A stretch of DNA of 64,000 nucleotides from DATEZO01 sp035255485 (lineage in GTDB: Bacteria; Pseudomonadota; Gammaproteobacteria; Burkholderiales; Burkholderiaceae_D), in the NCBI GenBank assembly GCA_035255485.1, contig DATEZO010000231.1, forward strand, positions 1 through 64,000, given 5' to 3'. The notes beneath the pieces were generated by a model. It saw only the letters and a list, made by a program, of their open reading frames with translations, had not been told where the DNA came from and did no database searches. Of this stretch, positions 30,563 to 40,321 are shown piece by piece (the stretch's first letter is position 1; the number at the start of each line of letters is the position of its first letter). A program made the translations under genes and the position numbers.

Positions 30563-31483
30563 CTAAGTCGCTTCTGCCAGAGTTTGATGTACGAATGCCG
30601 ATAGGATCAACCGTTCATGGATCGAAATATCCAGGAATTCAAATCCATACCTGAAGCCGTCACCATGCTCCGACGGCGTCACCGATCGTAAAATCGTTTT
30701 CAAATTCAGGTATTCATCATTCTCCGCCGCGCGTACCTTGAACTTGATGCGCCCCTCATCGCCCTTTTTGCCGAGCAATTCCTTGAGGTTTCCGGACGCG
30801 CCACCCGTACTTAAATCGGTGATGGTCGCTGCGGTTACGCGTTCGGGTTCGCCAAGCGATACTGCAGCAATGATTTTTACCTCGGCGCGCACACCGCGCC
30901 TGACTATCGTGCATCGCACCTGCTTCGGGTAGGACAAATGTAGATAAGGATGCGGCGTATGCACCGATTTCACCGCCGCAGCCGTAAACGCATAGGCTTT
31001 TTTACCGGAAAAAGCCCGCACGATAAACGTCTGGCCTTCGCGAATGAATTCATACTTGCCGTCGAGGGCAGGTGGTGTCACGAATACGGTCTTGTTCTTG
31101 ACGAATCCGATTAACCGGACGGCATAACGAACTGCGAGGTTATCGTGACACTGCAGATACAGCGTTTCACCGACGAGCCAGCGGATATCATCCATTGCTA
31201 TCAGGATCTCTTTGCCGGGAGCCGGCTCATCGGCTATCTGTGCATCGATACTCTTCTTGCCGCCCTTACGATAATCCGGTGCCTGCTTATTCGACTCCGC
31301 ATCCCAACGTGCATCGTGGATGAACCCATTTTCAATCAATCCGTCCAGTTGTCCCTGGCTCTCAATGACAACACCGGATGCCAGTAGCAGATTACCGTGC
31401 CAGTCATAGACCGGCCAGCGCAACGGCTGGCCTACCGTCATTTCGGCCGGACGTACGGGGCTCAGAGAAAAAGGTGCAGTCAT
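30563..31483 (-). CDS. PilZ-domain protein (probable c-di-GMP receptor, YcgR-like)
   Basis: 306-residue cytoplasmic protein with a YcgR-type N-terminal beta domain (about 95-180) and a C-terminal PilZ domain (about 195-300). The c-di-GMP motif appears as VRRGVRAEV (the RxxxR arginines) and, about 30 residues on, DLSTGG (D/NxSxxG), so binding is likely. An extra N-terminal part (MTVGQPLRWPVYDWHGNLLL) is common in Oxalobacteraceae relatives. No flagellar or pilus genes are adjacent, so the output (motility, secretion or biofilm) is open. The gene stands alone between the oxidoreductase and dinG. Confidence 0.82.
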   Translation of the reverse strand: MTAPFSLSPVRPAEMTVGQPLRWPVYDWHGNLLLASGVVIESQGQLDGLIENGFIHDARWDAESNKQAPDYRKGGKKSIDAQIADEPAPGKEILIAMDDIRWLVGETLYLQCHDNLAVRYAVRLIGFVKNKTVFVTPPALDGKYEFIREGQTFIVRAFSGKKAYAFTAAAVKSVHTPHPYLHLSYPKQVRCTIVRRGVRAEVKIIAAVSLGEPERVTAATITDLSTGGASGNLKELLGKKGDEGRIKFKVRAAENDEYLNLKTILRSVTPSEHGDGFRYGFEFLDISIHERLILSAFVHQTLAEAT

Positions 31484-31534
31484 TTATATTCCTCAGGAGA
31501 TTTTTCGTCACGCCTCAGGTCTACACGACGAGGG

Positions 31535-33568
31535 TCAGGCAACCTGTTTCACGCTTATCGACTGATCTTTCTGTTCCTGCCGTGAAAAAAATTCGAGTAC
31601 GGCAGCAAGTTCGCGGGTTCGCCTGAATGGCGGCAAACTTTGCCAGATCCGCTTTCCATACGGTTTTGAAATTAGCCTGGGGTCGCAAATCATTAATATG
31701 CCCCGATCGGCTTCGTCGCGGATCAACCGCCCTGCGCCCTGTTTCAGATTGATGATCGCTTCCGGTAATTGATGATGCATGAAGCCATTCAAACCGTTTT
31801 TTTCCAGCGCGTCAATCCGTGCCGCCAGCACAGGATCATCCGGCGGAGAAAAGGGCAGCTTGTCGATAATAACAAGAGACAACGCCTCGCCGCGCACGTC
31901 GACGCCCTCCCAGAAGCTCTGGCTGCCAATTAGCACCGCGTTGCCTGCAGCCCGAAAACGATCCAGTAATTCAGTACGCCCCGCCTCGCCTTGCACCATC
32001 AGCGGAAACGGCAAGTTGCGCTGTTCGAACTCGATTCTCAAGCGTTCCGCCGCACGATTGACCGCCCTGATCGTGGTGCACAGCAGGAAAGTGCGACCAC
32101 CTGACGCTTCGATGACCGGCAATGCAGCGTCAATTACGGCATCCGTGTATTCAAAGGTATTCGGCTGCGGTAAACCGGTGGGGACATATAGCATTCCCTG
32201 CCGCTCATAATCAAATGGGCTAGACCAGGATTGACAGTCTTCGCCATCCAGGCCCATTTGCACCGTGTAATGGTGAAAATCGTTTTTCACCGCAAGTGTT
32301 GCCGAAGTGAAAATCCAGGCGCGCAACGAGCCTTCGCGCTGCTTGCTGAAAACCGGTGCAATCGACAGCGGCGTCCGATGCAACTGCAATGAGGAAGTAA
32401 AAGCTTCGATCCAGTGCACGCGCTCCTGGCCGTCATCGGCATTGGCATCCGAATTCGGGCTTCCGGCATTCCAGTTTGCCAACCGCTGCGCGATCTCGAT
32501 CGCGCGCGTACGGCATTGCTCGATCGTCTCTGCGCGTTGCGCCTGATGCTCCAGTATGACGATAAGCCCTTGCAGTTCCGTCTTCAGATTTTCCAGGGCC
32601 GGAAAAAACGCGCTGGAGGGCGCAATCTGGCTGGCCGCGAATCTAACCGTATCCTGTGGAAAGGTCAGCCGCAGATCGCGCGCCGCGCGCTCCACCGGCA
32701 TTACAGCTTTCGCCCATTCGGCGCCGTCGCGCGCATGCACCAAGCCTTCTGCTAATACATCGCGACAGAGTTCCAGAATCTGTGAAGTGGATACGGTCTC
32801 GCCAAAAAACAAGGTCGCCGTCTCCGGCAACTGATGCGCTTCGTCAAAAATAACAGTGTTTGCAGAAGGCAGCAGTTCGGCCACACCAGTTTCCTTCAAT
32901 GCAACGTCGGCAAAGAAAAGATGATGATTGACGACCACCACGTCCGCCTGTTGCGCTTCCTTGCGCGCCTTCATCACAAAACAATCCTGGTAAAACTGGC
33001 ACTCTGCCCCCAGACAGGTGTCACGCGTCGAGGTCACGAGATTCCAGATCAGGGCGTTTTCCGGAACCCTGGCCAACTCCGCCTTGTCGCCTGTGGAGGT
33101 AGTTTTCATGAACCGGGAAATTTCACGCAAATGGCCTACATCGTCGCGCGAGGTCAGACGGCCATTCTGCCGTGTACGCTCCAAGTGAAAATGGCACACA
33201 TAGTTGGCACGTCCTTTCAGCAATGCCACTGAAACCGGGGCATGCAATGCATTGCGTACCGTAGGAATATCGCGCAAATACAATTGATCCTGCAGATTCT
33301 TGGTCCCGGTAGAGATCAGTACCTTACCGCCCCACAGCAATGCCGGTACAAGATAAGCGAATGTCTTTCCGGTACCTGTGCCTGCTTCTGCAATCAGTGT
33401 TTTTTGCTGCGCAATGGCTTGCGCAATGGCTTTAGCCATTTCGGTTTGCGACTGGCGCGGACGAAATCCACCGATAGCATTCGCCAACGAGCCATTGGAG
33501 CCAAACAGCTGATCGATTTCAGAGTCGTGCCCGTCCGGTATGTTTAATACAGAATTGTCTTCGGTCAA
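31535..33568 (-). CDS. dinG: ATP-dependent DNA helicase, DinG/YoaA family
   Basis: XPD-like 5'-to-3' helicase of superfamily 2, 677 residues. Walker A is AEAGTGTGKTFAYLVPALL, DEAH is VIFDEAHQLPE, and motifs V-VI are FWEGVDVRGEALSLVIIDKLPF and QGAGRLIRDEADRGI. Fe-S cluster cysteines are in VCHFHLERTR and CLGAECQFYQDC. The start is TTG at 33568, the first start after an in-frame stop two codons upstream, with no clear ribosome-binding site. It may be YoaA rather than DinG in function. Confidence 0.9.
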   Translation of the reverse strand: MTEDNSVLNIPDGHDSEIDQLFGSNGSLANAIGGFRPRQSQTEMAKAIAQAIAQQKTLIAEAGTGTGKTFAYLVPALLWGGKVLISTGTKNLQDQLYLRDIPTVRNALHAPVSVALLKGRANYVCHFHLERTRQNGRLTSRDDVGHLREISRFMKTTSTGDKAELARVPENALIWNLVTSTRDTCLGAECQFYQDCFVMKARKEAQQADVVVVNHHLFFADVALKETGVAELLPSANTVIFDEAHQLPETATLFFGETVSTSQILELCRDVLAEGLVHARDGAEWAKAVMPVERAARDLRLTFPQDTVRFAASQIAPSSAFFPALENLKTELQGLIVILEHQAQRAETIEQCRTRAIEIAQRLANWNAGSPNSDANADDGQERVHWIEAFTSSLQLHRTPLSIAPVFSKQREGSLRAWIFTSATLAVKNDFHHYTVQMGLDGEDCQSWSSPFDYERQGMLYVPTGLPQPNTFEYTDAVIDAALPVIEASGGRTFLLCTTIRAVNRAAERLRIEFEQRNLPFPLMVQGEAGRTELLDRFRAAGNAVLIGSQSFWEGVDVRGEALSLVIIDKLPFSPPDDPVLAARIDALEKNGLNGFMHHQLPEAIINLKQGAGRLIRDEADRGILMICDPRLISKPYGKRIWQSLPPFRRTRELAAVLEFFSRQEQKDQSISVKQVA

Positions 33569-33638
33569 AATAAGCTATTGGAGAATACGAACGGCTGGGT
33601 TTTAAAGAAGGAAACAAAGGAAAACCGAATAGCCCAAC

Positions 33639-33656
33639 AATACGATCGATCGTATT
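33639..33656. promoter_or_regulatory. Perfect 18-base palindrome upstream of dinG
   Basis: AATACGATCGATCGTATT is a perfect palindrome in the 115-base spacer between the DUF465 gene and dinG, 70 bases before the dinG start. It could be an operator for dinG or a short terminator stem for the DUF465 gene, but it has no T run on the minus strand. It shares the CGATCG core with the palindrome at 29178. Confidence 0.5.
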
Positions 33657-33683
33657 AACGCAATTTCCTGCGAATGTCCGCTC

Positions 33684-33890
33684 TCATGCCGGGATATCAG
33701 GAATAAGCTGCATTTTTAACAGGGTAATATGGTCTTTCAATTGGAGCTTCCGCTTTTTCAGGCGACGCAACTGTAGTTCATCATGTCGAATATCGCCAGC
33801 AATCATATCGATCACGGCGTCCAGATCACGATGCTCTATTTCGAGCTCAATAATGCGGCGTTGCGTCTCTTCGGGTGAACTCATAATCAT
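33684..33890 (-). CDS. YdcH/DUF465 family small protein
   Basis: 68-residue helical protein of the DUF465 family: an N-terminal helix with RIIELEIEHRDLDAVID and a second with LQLRRLKKRKLQLKDHI, which are the two conserved blocks of the family. Function is unknown. Either of two Met codons (33890 or 33884) may start it; neither has a clear ribosome-binding site. The 273 bases before the next gene on + show no further gene. Confidence 0.85.
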   Translation of the reverse strand: MIMSSPEETQRRIIELEIEHRDLDAVIDMIAGDIRHDELQLRRLKKRKLQLKDHITLLKMQLIPDIPA

Positions 33891-34169
33891 GTGTTAGCGC
33901 CAAATGTATAAGCAATGATACTGTATGTGCAAATTATCCAACTGTATTTTGCGATGGAAATACTAAAGAAAAATTTTATCCTGCCCAGTATCCCTTTTCA
34001 TCAAACTGATGTGAACTACCTTGAAGATGCATAGCCGCACCTTGCAAAATGGATAAATGTTAAATCTGCTTACAATTTAAAGTTCTCAAATATCTGGAAA
34101 CATGAAGATACATGCAATAATTTGAAACCCAATAGCAACATGTTTCCTTAATGCAATTTACTTTTGCGC

Positions 34170-34979
34170 ATGAACCAATACAAGATCGAAGCGGGAACCG
34201 CGCAGCATATAGGTGATCGTCCCGAGCAACAGGACCGGGTCGCATTATTTGTTGCGCCCAAGGCGACCGGGTACATGATGGCTGTATTGGCGGATGGAAT
34301 GGGTGATCTTAATGGTGGCGCACTGGCAGCAGAACAGGTAATTCATACAGCGCAACAGATTTTCGAAAGATTTTCTCCGCTTACAGATAACATCGAAACC
34401 ATGCTGGAATCGATTGCACATGAGGCGCACACGATTATTCGGCTAAGCCATATTTCTTCAGAAAAAGAACGTCACAGTACGCTTGTCATTCTGATACTAA
34501 CGTCAGAAGGCAATGCAATCTGGGCACATGCCGGCGATTCACGCTTATACCGTTTCAGTGGGCCGAACTGCGTCGAGCGCACAGTCGATCATTCCTACAT
34601 TGAAAAGCTTGCCAGTGAAGGCCGGCTGACGAGAAGGGAAGACGCAAAAAGCCACCATTTTTCAGGCATGCTTACCAATGCAATCGGGATTGGTGAAAAC
34701 AGACCTTTTGTTACCATCAAACGCCATGACGGCCTGAAAGCCGGCGATGCGTTTCTGCTTTGTTCCGATGGTTTATGGCAGTATTTTACTGACTGTGAAC
34801 TGGGTGCTGCGATTGTCATGAACACCCCACGTCAGGCGGCGGAAATGTTGATCAAGAAAGCGCGTGCCCGAGCGGCCGGGTCTCCTGCGGATAACTGCAG
34901 CATGGCAATCATCAAACTGGTTATCCCTCCCAAGGAAATAAAGGATTATAAAATCAAGAAAATGCGGCGCGCGGTTTAA
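34170..34979 (+). CDS. PP2C-family protein phosphatase
   Basis: Ser/Thr phosphatase of the PPM/PP2C type, 269 residues, cytoplasmic. Metal-binding motifs are present: DRPEQQDR, VLADGMGDLNGG, HAGDSRLYRF, LLCSDGLWQYF and ADNCSMAII. A basic C-tail (KDYKIKKMRRAV) follows the domain. I chose ATG at 34170 over the TTG at 34164. No kinase or FHA protein is adjacent, so its substrate is unknown; PphA-like proteins often act with Hanks-type kinases. Confidence 0.88.
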   Translation: MNQYKIEAGTAQHIGDRPEQQDRVALFVAPKATGYMMAVLADGMGDLNGGALAAEQVIHTAQQIFERFSPLTDNIETMLESIAHEAHTIIRLSHISSEKERHSTLVILILTSEGNAIWAHAGDSRLYRFSGPNCVERTVDHSYIEKLASEGRLTRREDAKSHHFSGMLTNAIGIGENRPFVTIKRHDGLKAGDAFLLCSDGLWQYFTDCELGAAIVMNTPRQAAEMLIKKARARAAGSPADNCSMAIIKLVIPPKEIKDYKIKKMRRAV

Positions 34980-35082
34980 TGCCCGTCATGGCATGCTGCA
35001 ATACGTGTTCTTTCTTGCCAGCGCCATAAATGGAAGGCGACACAGGCAATTAGTTGCAGTAAAAGCGCATTCACTACGACGA

Positions 35083-35736
35083 TTATTTTTTATCATCTTC
35101 TGATTTCTTGGCAGCGATTTCGCGCTGCCGTACTTCGGCATCATGTGCTTTTCTTTGATATGCGGCGATATTCTTTGCTCGCTGCCGTGCATTCCTGGCC
35201 TCTTTGAGTTTTAAATCTTTAATTCTGGCCTGATGCTGCACAACGCGCTGATCATGTTCCTCGATGTAGTTTTGCTGTATATCCCGATCATTTCCAGCAC
35301 TTGCCGTAGTATGCGTCGGCTCTTTAATCATTCCACGTTCGCTTCGCACCTGCTCAGCACTGCGCTGATTGCGTTCATGCTCGCGTTGCGCATATTTTTC
35401 CGCCACTTTCCGATCATGCTCTTCACTGTGCACACGGCGCTTGAACGCATTTGCCTCAACTTCGATAGTGCGAATTTTCATCAATACCAGGCGCCGATTC
35501 TCTCTTGCATCCTGCACGCACGCGTTGGCAAAGAACTTCTCATAACAAGCATTTTCTTCCTGAGCAAAACGCTGATCAGCAGCAAGACGCTTTTGTTTTG
35601 CCTCGCGCAATACCTGATCTGCGATGTCGATTGATTGAATCGATTCGACTGAATCAGCCTGCTCCATCTTGCTGGCTGCGGAAATCTGTGCAAACACCGG
35701 GCTGGCTGTCACTATGCACAAGATGATTGCTACCAT
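35083..35736 (-). CDS. Secreted or periplasmic coiled-coil protein of unknown function
   Basis: Starting at 35736 the protein begins MVAIILCIVTASPVFAQ, a signal peptide with a likely cut after VFA; the frame continues to 35790 but the extra part is not a good start. The mature part of about 200 residues is almost entirely charged helix rich in Glu, Arg, Lys, Gln and Ala (for example KRRVHSEEHDRKVAEKYAQR) with two cysteines close together (NACYEKFFANAC). No enzyme motif was seen. It lies between a PP2C gene and zapE. I do not recognise a named family. Confidence 0.7.
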   Translation of the reverse strand: MVAIILCIVTASPVFAQISAASKMEQADSVESIQSIDIADQVLREAKQKRLAADQRFAQEENACYEKFFANACVQDARENRRLVLMKIRTIEVEANAFKRRVHSEEHDRKVAEKYAQREHERNQRSAEQVRSERGMIKEPTHTTASAGNDRDIQQNYIEEHDQRVVQHQARIKDLKLKEARNARQRAKNIAAYQRKAHDAEVRQREIAAKKSEDDKK

Positions 35737-35811
35737 CGGCGATTGCCAAAACAAGAATGGATAATGCAACAAGCCCAAGATCAAATGCATTATTGAAATT
35801 CCCGTTCCAGA

Positions 35812-36936
35812 TCAGACAATTGCATCAGCAATATCGCGCCGCTCGGCTTCCATGTATTCCTTGGATTGCATTTCGATGATGCGGGAAACCGTTCGATGAA
35901 ATTCCTGAGCCAGGATACCTTCTGTATAGAGTTCTTCCGGCCTGACTTCGGACGACATCAGAAGCTTTACTTTACGATCGTAAAATACGTCGATCACCCA
36001 AGTAAATCGACGCGCTTCGGATGACATTGCTGCCGATAGTTGCGGAATGCCGGACAGGATAACAGTGTGGAAACGGCTTGCAATTTCCAGATAGTCATTC
36101 TGCGAACGCGGCCCGCCGCACAGTGTTGCGAAATCAAACCAGACGATGCCACCGGCATGCCGCAGTGCCTTGATTTCGCGCGCTTCAATATGGATACAAG
36201 GATCCTCATCCGCAGTCTCTGCAAGACGTACAAACGCATGCCGCAACGCGCGATCTGTTTCCGCGCCCAGCGGCATATGGTAAACCTCCATTTGCAATAG
36301 GGCACGTTTTCGATAATCCATACCGGCATCGACATTCAATATATCGAGCCTATCCTTCAGCAAGCGAATCGCCGGTAGTATACGGTCGCGATGCAATCCA
36401 TCAGGATAGAGAGTATCTGGCTGATAATTCGAGGTCATGATGAAGGAAACCCCAAGATCGAACAATGCCTTGAGCAGATTGTAGAGAATCATCGCATCGG
36501 CAATATCCGACACATGAAATTCATCGAAACAAATCAAGCGATATTTTTTGGCAATTCGGCGCGCGACCTCATCAAGTGGATCGGCAACACCCTTCAGCGT
36601 ATCGAGTTCGCGATGCACGCCGCGCATGAATTCATGAAAATGCAGGCGCGTTTTACGTATCAAGGGCACAGTAGAGTAGAAACTATCCATCAAAAAGGAT
36701 TTGCCGCGCCCAACACCGCCCCACATGTATACGCCGCGCGGGACTTCAGGTCGCACGAGTAGCCGTTTAAGCTTGCTGGAGCGCTGCACCTTGAATTCGA
36801 CCCATTCGTCATATGCTTGTTGAAGGCGCTCCACTGCAATGCGCTGTGCATCATCAGCCTTGAAATCACGCTCGGATAACGCATGCTCGTAGCACTCCCT
36901 GACATTCATCTGTTTCAAATTATTCTCATTCGGCAT
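35812..36936 (-). CDS. zapE: Cell division ATPase ZapE (AFG1/YhcM family)
   Basis: AAA-type ATPase that joins the division ring and affects FtsZ dynamics. Walker A is GGVGRGKSF (73-81), Walker B is LICFDEFHVSD, and sensor 1 is SFIMTSNYQPD. 374 residues, normal length. Start is uncertain: ATG 36936 or ATG 36909 (MNVRECYEHAL), with no strong ribosome-binding site for either. It follows the lpdA/lipoprotein unit on the same strand but behind a terminator. Confidence 0.92.
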   Translation of the reverse strand: MPNENNLKQMNVRECYEHALSERDFKADDAQRIAVERLQQAYDEWVEFKVQRSSKLKRLLVRPEVPRGVYMWGGVGRGKSFLMDSFYSTVPLIRKTRLHFHEFMRGVHRELDTLKGVADPLDEVARRIAKKYRLICFDEFHVSDIADAMILYNLLKALFDLGVSFIMTSNYQPDTLYPDGLHRDRILPAIRLLKDRLDILNVDAGMDYRKRALLQMEVYHMPLGAETDRALRHAFVRLAETADEDPCIHIEAREIKALRHAGGIVWFDFATLCGGPRSQNDYLEIASRFHTVILSGIPQLSAAMSSEARRFTWVIDVFYDRKVKLLMSSEVRPEELYTEGILAQEFHRTVSRIIEMQSKEYMEAERRDIADAIV

Positions 36937-36967
36937 TCATGGCTGCATTCATGCACGGCCATGTCGG

Positions 36968-36996
36968 TAAAAAAACGGGCGAGACATCACTCGCCC
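36968..36996 (-). terminator. Rho-independent terminator closing the TCA-cycle cluster
   Basis: On the minus strand, stem CTCGCCC... reads as GGGCGAG (36996-36990) and CTCGCCC (36983-36977) around a six-base loop, followed by seven T (36975-36969). It ends transcripts coming from the lipoprotein gene and lpdA before zapE. Confidence 0.85.
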
Positions 36997-37083
36997 ATCA
37001 TCAGTGTCCGGAAATTGACACATCCGCTTTCGCCGGCGGATACTCGGAGCAATATGAATACACGCCATACCGGACCGTCTTCA

Positions 37084-37485
37084 TTATTGCTGCGGGCTCA
37101 TATCAATCGTGATCCGTGGAGGATATCCGTCACCACTCGACATGACAGGAAAGTTCATTCCGACGCCTAGCCCGACATGCCCACTGCCGCCGCCCAGGCC
37201 GACACCGATGTTTGATGCAGACCGACCGGACGGAGTGAACACCAGCTCTGATGTACGATAACCGGCCTTGTCACATACCACATGCAGATCGCCATTTGCG
37301 CCGCCAACCATAACCGTACCAGGCGTAATCAGATTCCAGCTGCCGCCGTTCGTCCTGACGCTACAGTTGGCTCCGGTCACAACCTGCCCTTTACTGGTTG
37401 TTTCAATCGTCACACTGCCGCCTCCGTATCCTGTTGCGGCACAGGCAACAAGCGCCAACAGCATTGACAGGATCAGGATACGCAT
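37084..37485 (-). CDS. Small glycine-rich lipoprotein, unknown function
   Basis: 133 residues. Signal peptide MRILILSMLLALVAC with lipobox LVAC (Cys15). The mature part has GGGSVTIETTSKGQVVTGANC, a pattern like a small beta-sandwich surface domain that presents a polypeptide insert (TSKGQ...CDKAGY), and then a Gly/Ser-rich stretch (NIGVGLGGGSGHVGLGVG). Likely anchored to the outer membrane. It lies 11 bases from the lpdA stop, so it rides on the TCA operon transcript, which is unexpected. Function not known. Confidence 0.75.
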   Translation of the reverse strand: MRILILSMLLALVACAATGYGGGSVTIETTSKGQVVTGANCSVRTNGGSWNLITPGTVMVGGANGDLHVVCDKAGYRTSELVFTPSGRSASNIGVGLGGGSGHVGLGVGMNFPVMSSGDGYPPRITIDMSPQQ

Positions 37486-37496
37486 GACAAATCTCC

Positions 37497-38924
37497 TTAA
37501 AAATTAAGCGATCTCTTTTCTACTGCGAGTGCTGCTTCCTTGGTTACCTCCGACAGCGATGGATGGGCGTGGCAAATACGTGCTATATCTTCCGATGAAG
37601 CACGGAATTCCATCGCGACAACTGCTTCTGAAATGAGCTCTGACGCCATGGGACCGATAATATGGACGCCCAGAATTTCGTCACTCCTTGCGTCAGCCAG
37701 AAACTTCACCATGCCCGAGGTATCACCCAATGCGCGCGCCCGGCCATTTGCCGCAAACGGGAAAGTACCTGCCTTGTATGCAACGCCAGCCGCTTTCAAT
37801 TGCTGCTCGGTTTTTCCAACCCAGGCAATTTCAGGCGATGTATAAATGACCCATGGAATCGTGTTGAAATTCACATGACCATGCTGCCCGGCAATGCGTT
37901 CTGCAACGGCAACCCCTTCATCTTCCGCCTTGTGTGCCAGCATCGGGCCGCGAACCACGTCACCCACGGCCCATACATTTGGCAAATTCGTTTTACAATC
38001 GCCATCGACTGCAATAAAACCTCGTTCATCCAGTTTAAGACCGACGGTTTCCCCATCCAAGCCAATTGTATTGGGGACGCGACCGATTGAAACAATCAGT
38101 TTGTCGAATACCGTTTTCTGCTCAGTTCCCTGATCATCGGTATATTCAACGGTAACATCCTTCTCGCCTGCGGTGATCGAGTTTATCTTGACACCAAGAT
38201 GAATGGACAGCCCCTGCTTCTTGAACAGCTTATGCGCTTCTTTCGCAATTTGTTCGTCAATCGCGCCTAGGAAGGACGGCAATGCTTCAAGCACAGTGAC
38301 CTGCGAGCCGAGCCGACGCCACACGCTACCCATTTCAAGTCCGATCACCCCAGCACCGATCACACCGAGTCTTTCCGGCACATCACCGATGGACAATGCG
38401 CCGGTATTGGACAGGATTATTTTTTCATCAAACGCTGTACCCGGCAAAGCACGTGGATTGGAGCCGGTTGCCACAATAATGTGCTTGCCGATAATAATTT
38501 CTTCCGCAGCGCCCGCAACCTTGATTTCATATCCGTCGGCCTCGTTTTTTGTAAATGAACCGCGTCCGTGGAAAAAGGCTACCTTGTTTTTCTTGAACAG
38601 ATACGCAATCCCTTCATTGTTTTGCTTGACAACAGCATCCTTGCGCGCAAGCATCTGGCCGAGATTTAACCCCAAGCCCTTGACTTCAATACCGTGCTCG
38701 GCAAAAGAATGTCCTGCGTGTTCATAGTTCTCGGACGATTGCAGCAATGCCTTTGATGGAATACATCCGACATTGGTGCACGTGCCACCAAGAGCCACAC
38801 CACCTTTTGTATTTTTCCATTCATCGATGCATGCAACACTAAATCCCAATTGCGCCGCGCGAATGGCAGCAATATAACCGCCGGGACCGCCGCCGATTAC
38901 GACCACATCAAAATTTTTCGACAT
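37497..38924 (-). CDS. lpdA: Dihydrolipoyl dehydrogenase (E3) of the 2-oxoglutarate dehydrogenase complex
   Basis: Flavoprotein that reoxidises dihydrolipoyl groups of E2 with NAD+. The redox disulfide is in [19 protein letters not shown] site [21 protein letters not shown] at the N-terminus, NAD site [15 protein letters not shown], and the C-terminal His-Glu base in HAHPSLSE. 475 residues. It is third in sucA-sucB-lpdA, so it serves mainly oxoglutarate dehydrogenase; a second pyruvate-type E3 may exist elsewhere. Confidence 0.96.
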   Translation of the reverse strand: MSKNFDVVVIGGGPGGYIAAIRAAQLGFSVACIDEWKNTKGGVALGGTCTNVGCIPSKALLQSSENYEHAGHSFAEHGIEVKGLGLNLGQMLARKDAVVKQNNEGIAYLFKKNKVAFFHGRGSFTKNEADGYEIKVAGAAEEIIIGKHIIVATGSNPRALPGTAFDEKIILSNTGALSIGDVPERLGVIGAGVIGLEMGSVWRRLGSQVTVLEALPSFLGAIDEQIAKEAHKLFKKQGLSIHLGVKINSITAGEKDVTVEYTDDQGTEQKTVFDKLIVSIGRVPNTIGLDGETVGLKLDERGFIAVDGDCKTNLPNVWAVGDVVRGPMLAHKAEDEGVAVAERIAGQHGHVNFNTIPWVIYTSPEIAWVGKTEQQLKAAGVAYKAGTFPFAANGRARALGDTSGMVKFLADARSDEILGVHIIGPMASELISEAVVAMEFRASSEDIARICHAHPSLSEVTKEAALAVEKRSLNF

Positions 38925-39007
38925 TTTGTGTTATCCCTTTTAAACGAAGAGGCACGAGCACGACAAGCAATCACTTGCGCGTTCGGCGCCTCCTTGCCAT
39001 AGTCAAT

Positions 39008-40261
39008 TTATAGGTCAAGCAGCAGGCGTGCCGGATCTTCCAGCGCTTCTTTGATTGCAACCAGGCCCAGTACCGCTTCGCGACCATCGATAATGCGATG
39101 GTCATAGGACATGGCGAGATAATTCATCGGACGAATCACGATTTGGCCGTTTTCCACGACCGCCCGGTCCTTGGTTGCATGAATACCAAGAATTGCAGAT
39201 TGCGGCGGATTGATAATTGGAGTCGACAACATCGAACCAAATATGCCGCCATTGGAAATTGAGAACGTACCTCCAGTCAGATCATCCATGGTCAGCTTGC
39301 CGTCTTTCGCCTTGGCACCAAACTCACCGATCTTCTTTTCAATATCGGCGATCGACATCTGATCCGTATTGCGCAGAATCGGCACCACCAGGCCGCGCGG
39401 CGAACCCACGGCAATACCGATATCGAAGTAGCCGTGATAAACAATATCGTTACCATCAACCGATGCATTAATGATCGGATATTTTTTCAGCGCCGCTACG
39501 GCCGCCTTGACAAAAAACGACATGAAACCGAGTTTCACACCATGTTCTTTTTCGAACTTATCCTTGTACTTGTTGCGCAGCTCGATCACCGGGAGCATGT
39601 TAACTTCATTGAACGTAGTCAGAATCGCATTGGTCGATTGCGACTCGACAAGGCGTTCTGCAATACGCGCGCGCAAACGGCTCATCGGTACCCGTTCTTC
39701 AGGGCGGCCTGCGAGATCAATACCAATCGGTGCGGCAACCTGCTGTAATGCGGGCTTGGCAGGTTTGGTTGCAGGAACTGCAACAGGTGCTGGCTTTTTT
39801 TCCAATTGATTGATTACGTCGCCCTTGGTTACGCGTCCGTCTTTACCTGTGCCGGCAACCTGGGGGAGCGACATATTGTTGTCAGCCAACATTTTCGCGG
39901 CGGCCGGCATCGCAATTCCAGCAGAGGTATTGAATGGAAAAGCCGATACAACAGCTGCACTTGAGGCAACGGCTTTCGCAGTATCGAGTGCTTTTGCTGG
40001 TTCAGCCACGCTTGCGTTGGCTTCAGTATCGATTATTGCGATTACTTCGCCGGCGACGACTGTGCTGCCATCCGGTTTAATGATTTGTGTAATGATGCCG
40101 GCGTTGGGGGCTGGCAGTTCAAGAACAACTTTGTCAGTTTCGATATCGATCAGGTTTTCGTCGCGAACGACCGCTTCGCCTACTTTTTTATGCCATTGCA
40201 GCAGTGTCGCTTCAGCCACAGACTCTGATAGCTGCGGAACTTTGACTTCAAGAATTGCCAT
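39008..40261 (-). CDS. sucB: Dihydrolipoyllysine-residue succinyltransferase (E2)
   Basis: E2 core of oxoglutarate dehydrogenase, moving the succinyl group to CoA. 417 residues: lipoyl domain with lysine in [15 protein letters not shown] (about 37-51), E1/E3-binding domain ([24 protein letters not shown]), Pro/Ala linkers and the catalytic domain with [16 protein letters not shown]. 60 bases separate it from sucA. Confidence 0.96.
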   Translation of the reverse strand: MAILEVKVPQLSESVAEATLLQWHKKVGEAVVRDENLIDIETDKVVLELPAPNAGIITQIIKPDGSTVVAGEVIAIIDTEANASVAEPAKALDTAKAVASSAAVVSAFPFNTSAGIAMPAAAKMLADNNMSLPQVAGTGKDGRVTKGDVINQLEKKPAPVAVPATKPAKPALQQVAAPIGIDLAGRPEERVPMSRLRARIAERLVESQSTNAILTTFNEVNMLPVIELRNKYKDKFEKEHGVKLGFMSFFVKAAVAALKKYPIINASVDGNDIVYHGYFDIGIAVGSPRGLVVPILRNTDQMSIADIEKKIGEFGAKAKDGKLTMDDLTGGTFSISNGGIFGSMLSTPIINPPQSAILGIHATKDRAVVENGQIVIRPMNYLAMSYDHRIIDGREAVLGLVAIKEALEDPARLLLDL

Positions 40262-40321
40262 ATAACTCTCCGTTTCGGTTTGTTGGTGCGGTGTGCCAGT
40301 TTCTAGCGCACCGTCCGGTCA

